Part shown: piece by piece, positions 14,250 through 21,529 of the stretch
Numbering within the stretch: position 1 is the stretch's first letter
Layout: the number at the start of each line of letters is the position of its first letter
Source: CAYXVB01 sp964467785
GTDB taxonomy: Bacteria > Bdellovibrionota > UBA1018
Assembly (NCBI GenBank): GCA_964467785.1
Contig: CAYXVB010000046.1
Span: forward strand, 1 to 22,869
Length of the DNA: 22,869 bases
Direction of reading: 5' to 3'
The notes under the pieces: generated by a model
Databases searched by the model: none
What the model saw: only the letters and a program-made list of their open reading frames with translations
Told to the model about the DNA's origin: nothing
Translations under genes and position numbers: made by a program

Positions 14250-14278
14250 ATTTTGAATCACAGCCAATCCAGGGTCAA
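14250..14278 (-). promoter_or_regulatory. Promoter-like element just before the receiver-PilZ gene
   Basis: On the minus strand, TTGACC (14278-14273, five of six to the -35 consensus), a 17-base spacer and CAAAAT (14255-14250, four of six). The -10 ends eight bases before the ATG at 14241, so the mRNA may be leaderless or nearly so. Confidence 0.45.
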
Positions 14279-14308
14279 TACTTCTGGGCCGGGAGCTCGT
14301 GCTGCAGC

Positions 14309-14337
14309 TTGCCATACCCACCCAGATCAGGTACAGA
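14309..14337 (+). promoter_or_regulatory. Promoter-like element just before nrdR
   Basis: TTGCCA (14309-14314, five of six), a 17-base spacer and TACAGA (14332-14337, three of six). The -10 ends six bases before the GTG start of nrdR. There is no usable SD sequence, so a leaderless transcript is plausible. Confidence 0.4.
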
Positions 14338-14343
14338 AACAGT

Positions 14344-14925
14344 GTGAAGTGCCCGTTCTGCAGCCAGACAGACACCAAGGTCATTGACTCTCGGATGAAC
14401 CAGCAAGGCGACGCCACCCGTCGCAGGCGGGAGTGTCCGAGGTGCGAGGCTCGCTTCACCACCTACGAACGCGTCGAAGAGGTCATGCCGGCCGTCATCA
14501 AAAAAGACGGACGCCGCGAGACTTATGACCGACTGAAGATCCTGGGTGGGATCCACGCCGCCTGCCAAAAGCGCTCAGTCCCCATCCAAAAGATCGAGGA
14601 CGCGATGGCTCGAATCGAAAAGCGGATCCAGGGATACGGGCTTAAGGAAATCCCCTCCCATACCATTGGCGAGATGGTCATGGTGGAGCTGCAACGCCTG
14701 GACAAGGTGGCCTACATCCGCTTTGCCTCTGTTTATCGCGAGTTCCGCGACGTGCAGGAGTTCGTGGCCGAGCTACAAGGCTTGCCCGCCCACCCGGAGG
14801 CGGAGGCGGCCGAATCGCCCGGAGCTATGGCTTTTGACTTCATCGCCCCCGCCGCTGCGCCCCCCCCGGCCGCTCCGGCTGCGGGTTCCAATCCTCTCCA
14901 ACCTCAGCCGTCCCCAGAAAATTAA
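14344..14925 (+). CDS. nrdR: Transcriptional repressor NrdR
   Basis: A 193-residue NrdR, the zinc-ribbon/ATP-cone repressor of ribonucleotide reductase genes. The GTG at 14344 gives the canonical (M)KCPFC start. The zinc ribbon is C3, C6, C31 and C34 (CPFC...CPRC), with DTKVIDSR and RRRRECPRCEARFTTYE between. The ATP-cone follows (about 46-136: VIKKDGRRETYDRLKILGGI, VAYIRFASVYREF). A 40-50-residue Ala/Pro/Glu-rich tail extends beyond the usual length of roughly 150 residues and looks disordered. It is followed after 15 bases by nusB, with AAGGAG between them. No NrdR box is identified here. Confidence 0.93.
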   Translation: MKCPFCSQTDTKVIDSRMNQQGDATRRRRECPRCEARFTTYERVEEVMPAVIKKDGRRETYDRLKILGGIHAACQKRSVPIQKIEDAMARIEKRIQGYGLKEIPSHTIGEMVMVELQRLDKVAYIRFASVYREFRDVQEFVAELQGLPAHPEAEAAESPGAMAFDFIAPAAAPPPAAPAAGSNPLQPQPSPEN

Positions 14926-14940
14926 AGGAGTCTGACTTCC

Positions 14941-15387
14941 ATGAGCACTCGTCATCGCGCCCGCGAAATCGCGCTCCAAATCTTGTACCGCTACGACGTC
15001 GCCGCCGCCGCCTCGGCTTCAGCGGCTCCAGCGCTGAGCGATCGCGAGCTGTCGCAAGAGCTGATCAAGCATTTCGAGCACTTTAAGATCGACGCCGAAG
15101 TCCGCGAGTTCGCTTCTGAACTGGTCGCGGGCTCACTGAAGGAATCCACGGCGCTCGATGAGATCATCGAAAAACATGCCTCCAACTGGAAGGTCGCCCG
15201 CATGGCCGTGCTCGATCGCTGCCTGCTCCGTATGGCGACCTTTGAGCTGAAGCGCTTCCGTGAAACGCCAGGGTCCGTCGTGATCGATGAAGCCATCGAA
15301 CTCGCCAAGCAGTTTGGAACGACGGAGTCGCCGGGCTTCGTCAACGGCATCCTCGACGCGATCCAACGCACGGTACGCACCCCCTAA
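14941..15387 (+). CDS. nusB: Transcription antitermination factor NusB
   Basis: A 148-residue all-helical NusB. It binds boxA RNA with NusE/S10 and supports rRNA transcription antitermination. Typical segments are RHRAREIALQILYRYD at the start, WKVARMAVLDRCLLRMATFEL in the middle, and VVIDEAIELAKQFGTTESPGFVNGILDAI at the end, the most conserved part of the family. An Ala/Ser-rich insertion (about 21-30) follows helix 1. It is close behind nrdR and likely co-transcribed; AAGGAG lies ten bases before the ATG. Confidence 0.94.
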   Translation: MSTRHRAREIALQILYRYDVAAAASASAAPALSDRELSQELIKHFEHFKIDAEVREFASELVAGSLKESTALDEIIEKHASNWKVARMAVLDRCLLRMATFELKRFRETPGSVVIDEAIELAKQFGTTESPGFVNGILDAIQRTVRTP

Positions 15388-15409
15388 CCTCGGCACGGAC
15401 GGAGGCCCA

Positions 15410-15419
15410 CTGGCGCCAG
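15410..15419. repeat. 10-base perfect palindrome after nusB
   Basis: CTGGCGCCAG is a perfect palindrome 23 bases after the nusB stop, about 80 bases before the putative promoter of the next cluster. It has no loop, so it fits a protein-binding site better than a terminator. It may be coincidental in G+C-rich DNA. Confidence 0.25.
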
Positions 15420-15500
15420 AGACTGATTTTTGACGCTCTCCTTCGATCCAATTTGAACCGGGCCGAGCCAACGGATTCGCCGATTGCCTGACTTGTCCGA

Positions 15501-15529
15501 TTGGCAGAGCCGACGGGCCAAGGTACTAT
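15501..15529 (+). promoter_or_regulatory. Promoter-like element just before the four-gene cluster
   Basis: TTGGCA (15501-15506, five of six), a 17-base spacer and TACTAT (15524-15529, four of six). The -10 ends seven bases before the ATG at 15537, so transcription could begin at or next to the start codon. Confidence 0.45.
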
Positions 15530-15536
15530 TGGAACG

Positions 15537-15965
15537 ATGACAGATCGGCTTGAGATCTCCGCAGATCATGCGCTTTTCACCGGAAAGGTCCCCGGCCTGA
15601 TCGTGACCTTCCATGAAAACGAGCGCCCACTCTGGGGACTCGCCGGATTAATCGATTGGAAGCTCAAGGGCATCCTCACGGCCCAGCTGCGCTCGGGGGC
15701 GATCCGAGGCGTTCCGGGTGAGTGCGTCTATTATCCGGCCGTCAATCACGGTCGCGTGTATCACCTGATCCTCGCGGGGGCCGGGGCCTCCGAGAACTAC
15801 GGAAAGCGCGCCAAGCTGCCTCACGAGTCCGTGCAAGCGCTCGCGCGCAACCTCAAGAAGCTCGGCATCGAAGGTCTAGCCGTTTCCTGCGCCGACTTCG
15901 GACAGGTTTCAGAGGACTGGTTCAAAGCGAACTTCAAGGGGGTCAAGCTATGCGTGACCGCCTGA
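15537..15965 (+). CDS. Stand-alone M17 leucyl-aminopeptidase N-terminal-like domain protein
   Basis: A 142-residue protein resembling only the N-terminal macro-like domain of M17 leucyl aminopeptidases. It has an acidic/hydrophobic first strand (GLIVTFHENERPLWG), then GLIDWKLKGILTAQLRSGAIRG, GECVYYP and VYHLILAGAG, and the Lys/Leu-rich helix ALARNLKKLGIEGLAVS. The catalytic metallopeptidase domain is absent, and the gene ends normally with TGA, so it is not just truncated at a contig edge. Peptidase activity is therefore not expected; a regulatory or binding role is inference. The ATG is chosen over a TTG at 15501, which lies in the promoter-like -35. It overlaps the next gene by 16 bases and heads a four-gene cluster. 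Confidence 0.6.
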   Translation: MTDRLEISADHALFTGKVPGLIVTFHENERPLWGLAGLIDWKLKGILTAQLRSGAIRGVPGECVYYPAVNHGRVYHLILAGAGASENYGKRAKLPHESVQALARNLKKLGIEGLAVSCADFGQVSEDWFKANFKGVKLCVTA

Positions 15966-16489
15966 GGGAACTTCAGCGCCTCGCCGAGTCGCTGGTCAGC
16001 CGCGCGAGCCCGATGGACCGCTCTCCCGTGCGCGAGCAGCGCGCCGCGCTCGATGCGCTCCAGCTTCTCGACTCGCTGGGCGACACTGCACGCGAGTCCG
16101 TCAAGATCATCCGCCCGGAGGTGTCGACGTCGCGCCGACCTGAGCCCGAGGCGCGAGCGCAGGCCCCATCACAAGCACAGACCCGTCAGCCTCAGAAAGC
16201 TCCTGCTTCGCCTTTCAAGAATCAGGATCTCGTGCAGGCGCTTTTGGAGTACTCCAAGCGCCCACGTCCCGGCGCTGCTCGACGCAGCAATTTGATCAAG
16301 GCGGAGGATCTCGAAGGCGGGGCCCGCGAGGATACAAGTGGAGACTTCGCGCCCATGGACATCCCGCATGTCGAGGCTCAGCCCAAGGACGGAATCACTC
16401 CCCGCCGCCCGTTGGACGGCGGCGCCTACCCCATTCTTCGTGACTCGCGCGACGCGGCCTCCCGGTCTGAGAAGGATCCAACGGCTTGA
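15950..16489 (+). CDS. Hypothetical protein, largely disordered
   Basis: I do not recognise this 179-residue protein. The first 55 or so residues look like a charged helical region (RDRLRELQRLAESLVSR, ALDALQLLDSLGD). A Pro/Gln/Ala/Arg-rich, probably disordered middle follows (about 60-90), then a short helical patch DLVQALLEYSKRP and a polar tail. There is no signal peptide or membrane segment. The start is well supported: AGGGGG lies seven bases before the ATG, inside the end of the upstream gene, with a 16-base overlap that implies translational coupling. The frame is open further upstream (to 15722), but that part is the shadow of the preceding gene. Confidence 0.6.
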   Translation: MRDRLRELQRLAESLVSRASPMDRSPVREQRAALDALQLLDSLGDTARESVKIIRPEVSTSRRPEPEARAQAPSQAQTRQPQKAPASPFKNQDLVQALLEYSKRPRPGAARRSNLIKAEDLEGGAREDTSGDFAPMDIPHVEAQPKDGITPRRPLDGGAYPILRDSRDAASRSEKDPTA

Positions 16490-17193
16490 GTGACTCCGAT
16501 CCGATGACTCCTGACGTCGATGCGGAGATCAGTGCGTTTGAGCCACGCTGGAAGGAGGCCGCCACCCGTAAATCGGTAGCACGCCTGCTCCGCCTCACGC
16601 TGCTCCGCGAGCTTTACGGAAGACTCCACGCCCACAAGTCGTCTTTTTTGGCTCGCCGGGCCTTTGATGGCGTCGCCCGCGCCGACGAGGCCGAGCATCG
16701 CATTCAGGCCTGGGCTTTCGGAAACGCGCCGGAGCTACCTCCCACGCTCGATCAGTTGATGACCCAATCGGCGCCATCGAGAAAAAGTGAAGCTGACGCC
16801 TGGGCCGAAAAACTGGCCAAGCTATCCCCCGCGCTGCTCGACGCGCTGGGACGCGAGCGCCTGGAGCGCGGCGCGAGCCTGGCTCAGCAGGGCAGCCTCA
16901 CGGACCGCCCCTGGGAACTATTGCTGGTCAACGAAGCGTGGAGCGCGGGCTGTGAGTTCTGGTCGCTTTATGCCCACTGTGGACTTACCGAGGCGGAGAA
17001 ACTTCAACAATCGGTGATCGACTCGCTTTGGCCGCAAGGGGTGTTGCTCTCCACTCGCACGCTGGGCATCCACTCGGATACCCGCGCCTGGGAAGGCCTG
17101 TGGCAGATCGCGCTTGAGGCGAGCTCCGCCACTGAAGTGCGCAACCGCATTCCGGGCCGCTGGACGGCGCTCGGCGAGGCACCCCGCGCATGA
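16486..17193 (+). CDS. Hypothetical protein of the four-gene cluster
   Basis: I do not recognise this protein of about 235 residues. It looks helical and soluble: an Arg/Leu-rich segment RKSVARLLRLTLLRELYGRL (about 28-47), a charged middle, then a more hydrophobic aromatic section (PWELLLVNEAWSAGCEFW, 141-158; SLWPQGVLLSTRTLGI). No catalytic motif or membrane segment is evident. The TTG start overlaps the TGA of the upstream gene (TTGA), which suggests coupled translation; an ATG at 16504 is an alternative. The next gene overlaps it by four bases. Confidence 0.6.
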   Translation: MSDSDPMTPDVDAEISAFEPRWKEAATRKSVARLLRLTLLRELYGRLHAHKSSFLARRAFDGVARADEAEHRIQAWAFGNAPELPPTLDQLMTQSAPSRKSEADAWAEKLAKLSPALLDALGRERLERGASLAQQGSLTDRPWELLLVNEAWSAGCEFWSLYAHCGLTEAEKLQQSVIDSLWPQGVLLSTRTLGIHSDTRAWEGLWQIALEASSATEVRNRIPGRWTALGEAPRA

Positions 17194-17744
17194 GACTCGT
17201 CGAATTCCTCATCTACATGCTCGAAGCCCAGGCCGAGACCCTCAAGCGCCTCTCAGCGCTGCTCGGCGAGGAAACGCTGATGGAAATCCTCGAGGCGGCC
17301 GGAGAGGCGGCCGGAGAGGCGGCCGGAGAAACAGCCGACGCAACGGCCGAATCCGTCGCGCCGACAGTTTCCGAAAAAGTGATCGCGCTCTTTGAGAGCC
17401 CGGGCGCCGCCTTTGGCGGATCGGCCTATCAGGAGCTTGAGGGCGCCGTCCAGGAGTTGAACCTTCCGGAGGTCCTGCAATTCCATCTTTGGGCTTATCC
17501 GCACTATCGCGCGTTCATCGAAAGCCCGCTCGAGCTCGATTCGCGCATTCCCGGCCCCGGCGCCGAAGCCGGCGCCGCGCTGGTAGAAGAGGCCGTGCAA
17601 CAGGCACAGGCCTGGGTCCATGGCCTGCATCTGCCACCCCAGATCAGCCAGCAGGTCGAGCGAGCGGCGTATGTGCCGTGGCTGCGCTTCCGCACCGAGG
17701 TCTTGAAGCGCATCGGACGCCGGCCGCTGGGGCCGGTGTACTGA
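17190..17744 (+). CDS. Hypothetical protein with EAAG repeats
   Basis: An unrecognised acidic protein of 184 residues. The N-terminus (MRLVEFLIYMLEAQAETLKRLSALLGEETLMEILE) is a long amphipathic helix and could mediate coiled-coil or membrane-surface contact. It runs into three tandem EAAG units encoded by an exact 12-base repeat. The C-terminal half contains QFHLWAYPHYRAFIESPLEL, AQAWVHGLHLPPQISQQVE and YVPWLRFRTEVLKRIGRRP. The start overlaps the stop of the upstream gene (ATGA), so the two are translationally coupled. It is the last gene of the cluster; a GTGTCC/GGACAC hairpin 37-61 bases downstream could end the transcript. Confidence 0.6.
   Translation: MRLVEFLIYMLEAQAETLKRLSALLGEETLMEILEAAGEAAGEAAGETADATAESVAPTVSEKVIALFESPGAAFGGSAYQELEGAVQELNLPEVLQFHLWAYPHYRAFIESPLELDSRIPGPGAEAGAALVEEAVQQAQAWVHGLHLPPQISQQVERAAYVPWLRFRTEVLKRIGRRPLGPVY
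17292..17327 (+). repeat. 12-base tandem repeat, three exact copies
   Basis: The unit GAGGCGGCCGGA occurs three times in direct tandem (17292-17303, 17304-17315, 17316-17327), each encoding Glu-Ala-Ala-Gly. The unit length keeps the frame, so copy-number change would alter the helix length without disrupting the gene. Confidence 0.9.
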
Positions 17745-17780
17745 AGCGCAGGCCATCCAGCCTCCGTACGCGTGTCCCGC

Positions 17781-17805
17781 GTGTCCGACGTGTCGGGCTG
17801 GACAC
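17781..17805 (+). terminator. Hairpin after the four-gene cluster
   Basis: GTGTCC (17781-17786) can pair with GGACAC (17800-17805), or alternatively CCGAC (17785-17789) with GTCGG (17792-17796). There is no T run after either, so if it terminates transcription it would not be by the classic intrinsic mechanism. Confidence 0.2.
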
Positions 17806-17841
17806 ATTCCCTGAATGACCAGAGCAGGTCAAAATGGAATC

Positions 17842-19374
17842 ATGGACCTTGGCTCCATGTGGTACGTCGGCAGAAAAGGCGATGGCAATGCCATTTTGAA
17901 GCTTACCGATCTTGGGTTGGCTCTCGTTTCCATTTCACTGTGTTCCTGTTCCGTCCAGATCAATCGTCTGGATCAGGCCGCCGGAGACCTTTCGCTCACT
18001 CCCGGAAACTCGACCCTCGGAATCGGAAACCAGAAGCGCTTCGTGGCCACTGGCGGCACCCCGCCCTATTCCTACGAACTGCTCACCGGTTCTGGCTTGC
18101 TTGACAGCCGTAGTGGACTCTTTACCGCACCAGCCAGTCCTGGCGCTGCAACTCTGCTCGCACGGGATGCGGCCGGCATGACCGCTTCCGCCTCGGTCAA
18201 TGTGGTCCATTTGCCGAGCTTTTCTTGGAACACCAGCCTTCTCACGGGTGAGAGCGCGGCCTTGGGCGCAACAGATGGCGTACCGCCGCTGAGTTACTCG
18301 GACTCCGGCACCGGATTCATCGATCCAGCCACCGGTGCCTATTCGGTCCCGCTCACGCTCGACGCCCCGACCGTGGACACCCTACGCGTGACGGACAGCC
18401 TCGGCAACACTTCGACAAAAACAGTGAGCCTGCGCGTGTTTCAGACCAAGAGCAACTATCAGGCCACTTCCACTGGAAAACTCAGGTCCATTTACGCGTA
18501 TAAAACGACTCGCGCCCCGAATGGCGACCTCTATTCCGTGGGGGAATCCGAAGATGCGAACTCCATCACTCACTGGACGGTCTCCAAAAGCACGGACGGT
18601 GGTATTTCCTGGTCAGTAGTGGACACTTACTTTCTCCATGCGCCGCAATATTCCTATGCATCGAACGTGGCCACGGACGCCGCCGGCTCCATTTATGTCA
18701 TCGGCTCCTCTAGGGACGCAGCTCTTGCCTATCACTGGGTCGTCCGCAAGTCGACGGACGCGGGGGCAACTTGGAGCACGGTTTCGGATTACCAACTGAT
18801 CAGCAATAGTAACTCCATGGCCACAGCCATCCATTCGACATCCGGCGCGATTTATGTCGGCGGCTATGGAACAGACGGAACCGCGGACCATTGGATCATC
18901 AGGAAAAGCACGAACGGAGGCGTCACCTGGTCCACGGTTTCTGATTACTTTCTGATCGCCGGCAAAGGCGCGCGCGTCAATGCCTTGGGTAAAGATAGCG
19001 CGGGAAATCTCTACGCTGGCGGGTACGCCACCGATACCAACAACATCAGACATTGGATCGTCCGAAAGAGCACTGATGGAGGATCGAATTGGACCACGGT
19101 CGACGACTATCAGTTTGACGCCAATTATAATTCGAACATACTCGCATTGACCGGCGACTCAGCGGGCAATCTCTATGTCGCAGGCACCGGAGGCGATCTC
19201 ACCACAACCCATTGGATCGTCCGTAAATCGACAAATGGCGGCGCGACCTGGAGCACGGTCAGCGATTACCTCCACGGCGGCGGAGTCGAGTCCTCGCCCT
19301 TTTCGATCGTTTCCGACTCCACCAACACAGTCTACGTCGCGGGATATGGATTCGCGAGCGGCGCGTACAATTGA
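17842..19374 (+). CDS. Asp-box repeat lipoprotein, N-terminal portion ending at an in-frame TGA
   Basis: The first part (about 510 residues) of a large surface lipoprotein. A hydrophobic signal segment LGLALVSISLCSC ends in a lipobox, followed by SVQINRLDQ. Two Ig-like repeats come next (GGTPPYSYELLTGSG...GLFTAPASPG; DGVPPLSYSDSGTG...GAYSVPL), as in many Bdellovibrio-type surface proteins. Then come about 53-residue repeats, each with HWxVRK-S-T-(D/N)-x-G-x-x-W, the sialidase/sortilin Asp-box; five occur before the stop. Start choice is uncertain: ATG 17842 has a CAAAAT -10-like hexamer six bases upstream, ATG 17815 is possible, and TTG 17896 would give the neatest signal peptide (MKLTDLGLALVS). 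The TGA at 19372-19374 falls where other repeats have Trp, and the frame continues. Confidence 0.7.
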   Translation: MDLGSMWYVGRKGDGNAILKLTDLGLALVSISLCSCSVQINRLDQAAGDLSLTPGNSTLGIGNQKRFVATGGTPPYSYELLTGSGLLDSRSGLFTAPASPGAATLLARDAAGMTASASVNVVHLPSFSWNTSLLTGESAALGATDGVPPLSYSDSGTGFIDPATGAYSVPLTLDAPTVDTLRVTDSLGNTSTKTVSLRVFQTKSNYQATSTGKLRSIYAYKTTRAPNGDLYSVGESEDANSITHWTVSKSTDGGISWSVVDTYFLHAPQYSYASNVATDAAGSIYVIGSSRDAALAYHWVVRKSTDAGATWSTVSDYQLISNSNSMATAIHSTSGAIYVGGYGTDGTADHWIIRKSTNGGVTWSTVSDYFLIAGKGARVNALGKDSAGNLYAGGYATDTNNIRHWIVRKSTDGGSNWTTVDDYQFDANYNSNILALTGDSAGNLYVAGTGGDLTTTHWIVRKSTNGGATWSTVSDYLHGGGVESSPFSIVSDSTNTVYVAGYGFASGAYN

Positions 19375-20700
19375 GTGATCCAAAAGAGCACGGATGGCGG
19401 AACCTCCTGGAGCACCCCCATGGGTTCCTACGCGTTGTCGGCCGGCCAAATCTCCAAAGCGCAATCCCTTTTCACCGACGGCACGGGAAACGTCTGGGCA
19501 GTCGGTTTTGCCAGGGACGCCACCGGCTATTCTCATTTTATTGTTCAAAAGAGCACGGACAGCGGCGGAACCTGGAGCGTGATCTCCGACCAGACGCATA
19601 GTATCGGATTTAACTCCCAATCCTCCAGTGGCGCCCGGGATTCGGCAGGGAGAATCTTCGTCACCGGCTCTGGCAATGACTCTTCCAGTATCCGGCATTG
19701 GACCACCCGCTGGAGCGTGGACGGCGGATCAAGCTGGGCGGGAAGCGACGATTACAATCTCGCCGCCGGCAAGGACGCTCACGCCAATTCCATGACCGTC
19801 GACGCCAGTGACAACCTCTACGCCGCCGGCTATGCGCTGGACTCCTCAAGTCTCTATCATCAGGTCGTTCGAAGAAGCACCGACCAAGGGGCGACTTGGT
19901 CGACCGTCGATAACTTCAACCACACCGCCGGACAGCATTCGATCGCGAGCGCCATCGCCGTGGACGGAAACACCCCTGCTAACGCCTACGCGTGTTCCAC
20001 AGGTTGGCAGAGCGCGCTCGTCGGACATTTTCTGGTCCGCAAGGGCACCAATGCGGGCGGTGCCTGGAGCACGGTTTCTGATTTCAACTTGGTCGCAGGC
20101 AAAAGCGCCGGCTGCAATGGAATCGCCGTCAACGGTAATACCGTTTACGCGGTAGGCTCCGCCGTCGACGCGTCCAACATCAGTCACTGGATCGTCCGCA
20201 AAAGCACGGATGCGGGCGCCAGCTGGACGACCGTGCGAGATTATAACTTCGCAGCATCGAAGGATGCGCTAGCCTACAGCGTTCTCATCGACGGGGCCGG
20301 CACAGTCTATGTCGCTGGCGCCGCGGATACAACGGCGAGCGGAGCCAAGCATTGGATGGTGCAAAAGAGCACGGACGGCGGTTCCTCGTGGACCATGGTT
20401 GACGACTACGTGATGTCCGCCGGACGAAACAATTACCCTCAATCGATCGGCAAAGATAGCTTGGGTAGAATTTATGTCACCGGCTACTCCCTCACTTCCA
20501 GCAACCTCCAGCGCTCGATCGTCCGCCGCTCCGGTGACGGAGGCGCTACCTGGAATACAGTCGATTTATTGAGTTTGGAGGGAAGATCGAGCTTAAATAC
20601 CTCCATCTTCGAATGTCTGAGCGGCCGAATGTGCACTGTGGGGGTGATCAATGACAAGGACTCGGTGCTTCGATGGTCGGTTCGTCAGTTGTCGCCCTGA
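19375..20700 (+). pseudogene. Asp-box repeat lipoprotein, C-terminal portion after the in-frame TGA
   Basis: The same reading frame continues for 441 codons to a TGA at 20700, with eight more Asp-box repeats (thirteen in the whole protein), for example KSTDGGTSW, KSTDAGASW and RSGDGGATW, each followed by VxDY-like turns and YVAGY-like strands. It has no signal peptide and no ribosome-binding site at its first in-frame GTG, so it is unlikely to be an independent gene. Either the TGA (TGG to TGA) is a nonsense mutation or sequencing error, or the stop is read through. The product would be a long propeller-type surface protein. It is convergent with polA, only 20 bases away. Confidence 0.65.
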
Positions 20701-20720
20701 GTAGCGGCGCGACAGAAAGT

Positions 20721-21519
20721 TCAAACCTCAAACCAGCTCTTGCCGATCGCCGCATTGACCTTGAGCGGTACATCGAGCCGGAGCGGCGAGCCCTTTTCCT
20801 GGCCCGCGGTCTCCATCACGCGCGTGAGGAGCTTTTGGATGTCCTCGGCTTCGGACTGGGGACAATCGAGCAGGATTTCGTCATGTACCTGCAGGATCAT
20901 CCGAGCCTTGAAGCCGCCCTCGGAGAGCGCCTCGTCGAGATTGATCATCGCGATCTTGATCAGATCGGCGGCAGTGCCCTGGATCGGCGTGTTCATCGCC
21001 ATGCGCTCGGCATTGGCCCGCTGCGCGGGATTACGCGAGTGGATGTCGCCCAGCCGGCGCTTACGGCCCATGAGCGTGGTGACAAAGCCCTGCTCCTTGG
21101 CCTGGGCGATCAGGCCGTCGAGGAACTTCTTGACCGCGCTGTAGCGCTCAAAATAGCGCGCGATGATCTCGGCAGCCTCCTTGCGACCGATGCGCAGCTC
21201 TTGTGAGAGGCCAAAGGCCGTCTTGCCGTACATCAACCCGAAATTGATCGCCTTGGCGATGCCGCGCTGCTCGTCGGAGACCTCGGAGGGGCGAACCTCA
21301 AAGAGCTCGGCCGCGGTGTGCCGATGCACGTCCTCGTCATGTTTGAACGCCCGCACCAGTTCCGGGTCGCCACTCATGTGCGCGAGCAGTCGAAGCTCGA
21401 TCTGCGAGTAATCGGCCGCGACGAGCAGGTTGCCCGGGCACGGCACGAAAGCTCCGCGGATCTTGCGGCCGCGCTCGCTTCGGTTCGGAATGTTCTGAAG
21501 ATTCGGGTCCGAGCTCGAG
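20721..21519 (-). CDS. polA: DNA polymerase I, C-terminal (polymerase domain) portion
   Basis: About 265 residues of the family A polymerase domain, running from the gap edge to a normal stop. Motif A is DYSQIELR, motif B is RGIAKAINFGLMYG (O helix), and motif C is QVHDEILL; all catalytic residues for nucleotide addition are present. The fragment begins SSSDPNLQNIPNRSERGR. The N-terminal fragment beyond the gap repeats this region in a different version (SSSDPNLQNIPIRSERGR...), so this piece probably belongs to a different polA allele or organism. Pol I fills gaps and removes RNA primers in replication and repair. Confidence 0.9.
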
Positions 21520-21529
21520 NNNNNNNNNN
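21520..21529. other. Assembly gap of 10 N inside polA
   Basis: Ten N join two contigs. The 21 bases preceding the gap (21499-21519, minus strand CTCGAGCTCGGACCCGAATCT allowing for one variable position at its edge) recur in the other contig near 21667-21687. About 50 codons are encoded on both sides in diverged form. Confidence 0.95.

Noticed and set aside
13687..14256. Plus-strand frame opposite the receiver-PilZ gene
   Set aside because: The minus-strand protein has complete receiver motifs; the plus-strand frame is a charged, repeatless shadow with no start signal.
15722..15949. N-terminal extension of the second gene of the four-gene cluster
   Set aside because: The open frame upstream of 15950 is Arg/Ser-rich and lies entirely within the M17-N-like gene in another frame. 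The ATG at 15950 has a good ribosome-binding site.
19372..19374. TGA recoded as Trp (alternative genetic code)
   Set aside because: Other genes in the window, including fabF, rpiB, glyA and nusB-region genes, end at TGA or TAA in the expected places, and conserved Trp positions use TGG. One exceptional TGA is better explained by mutation or error.
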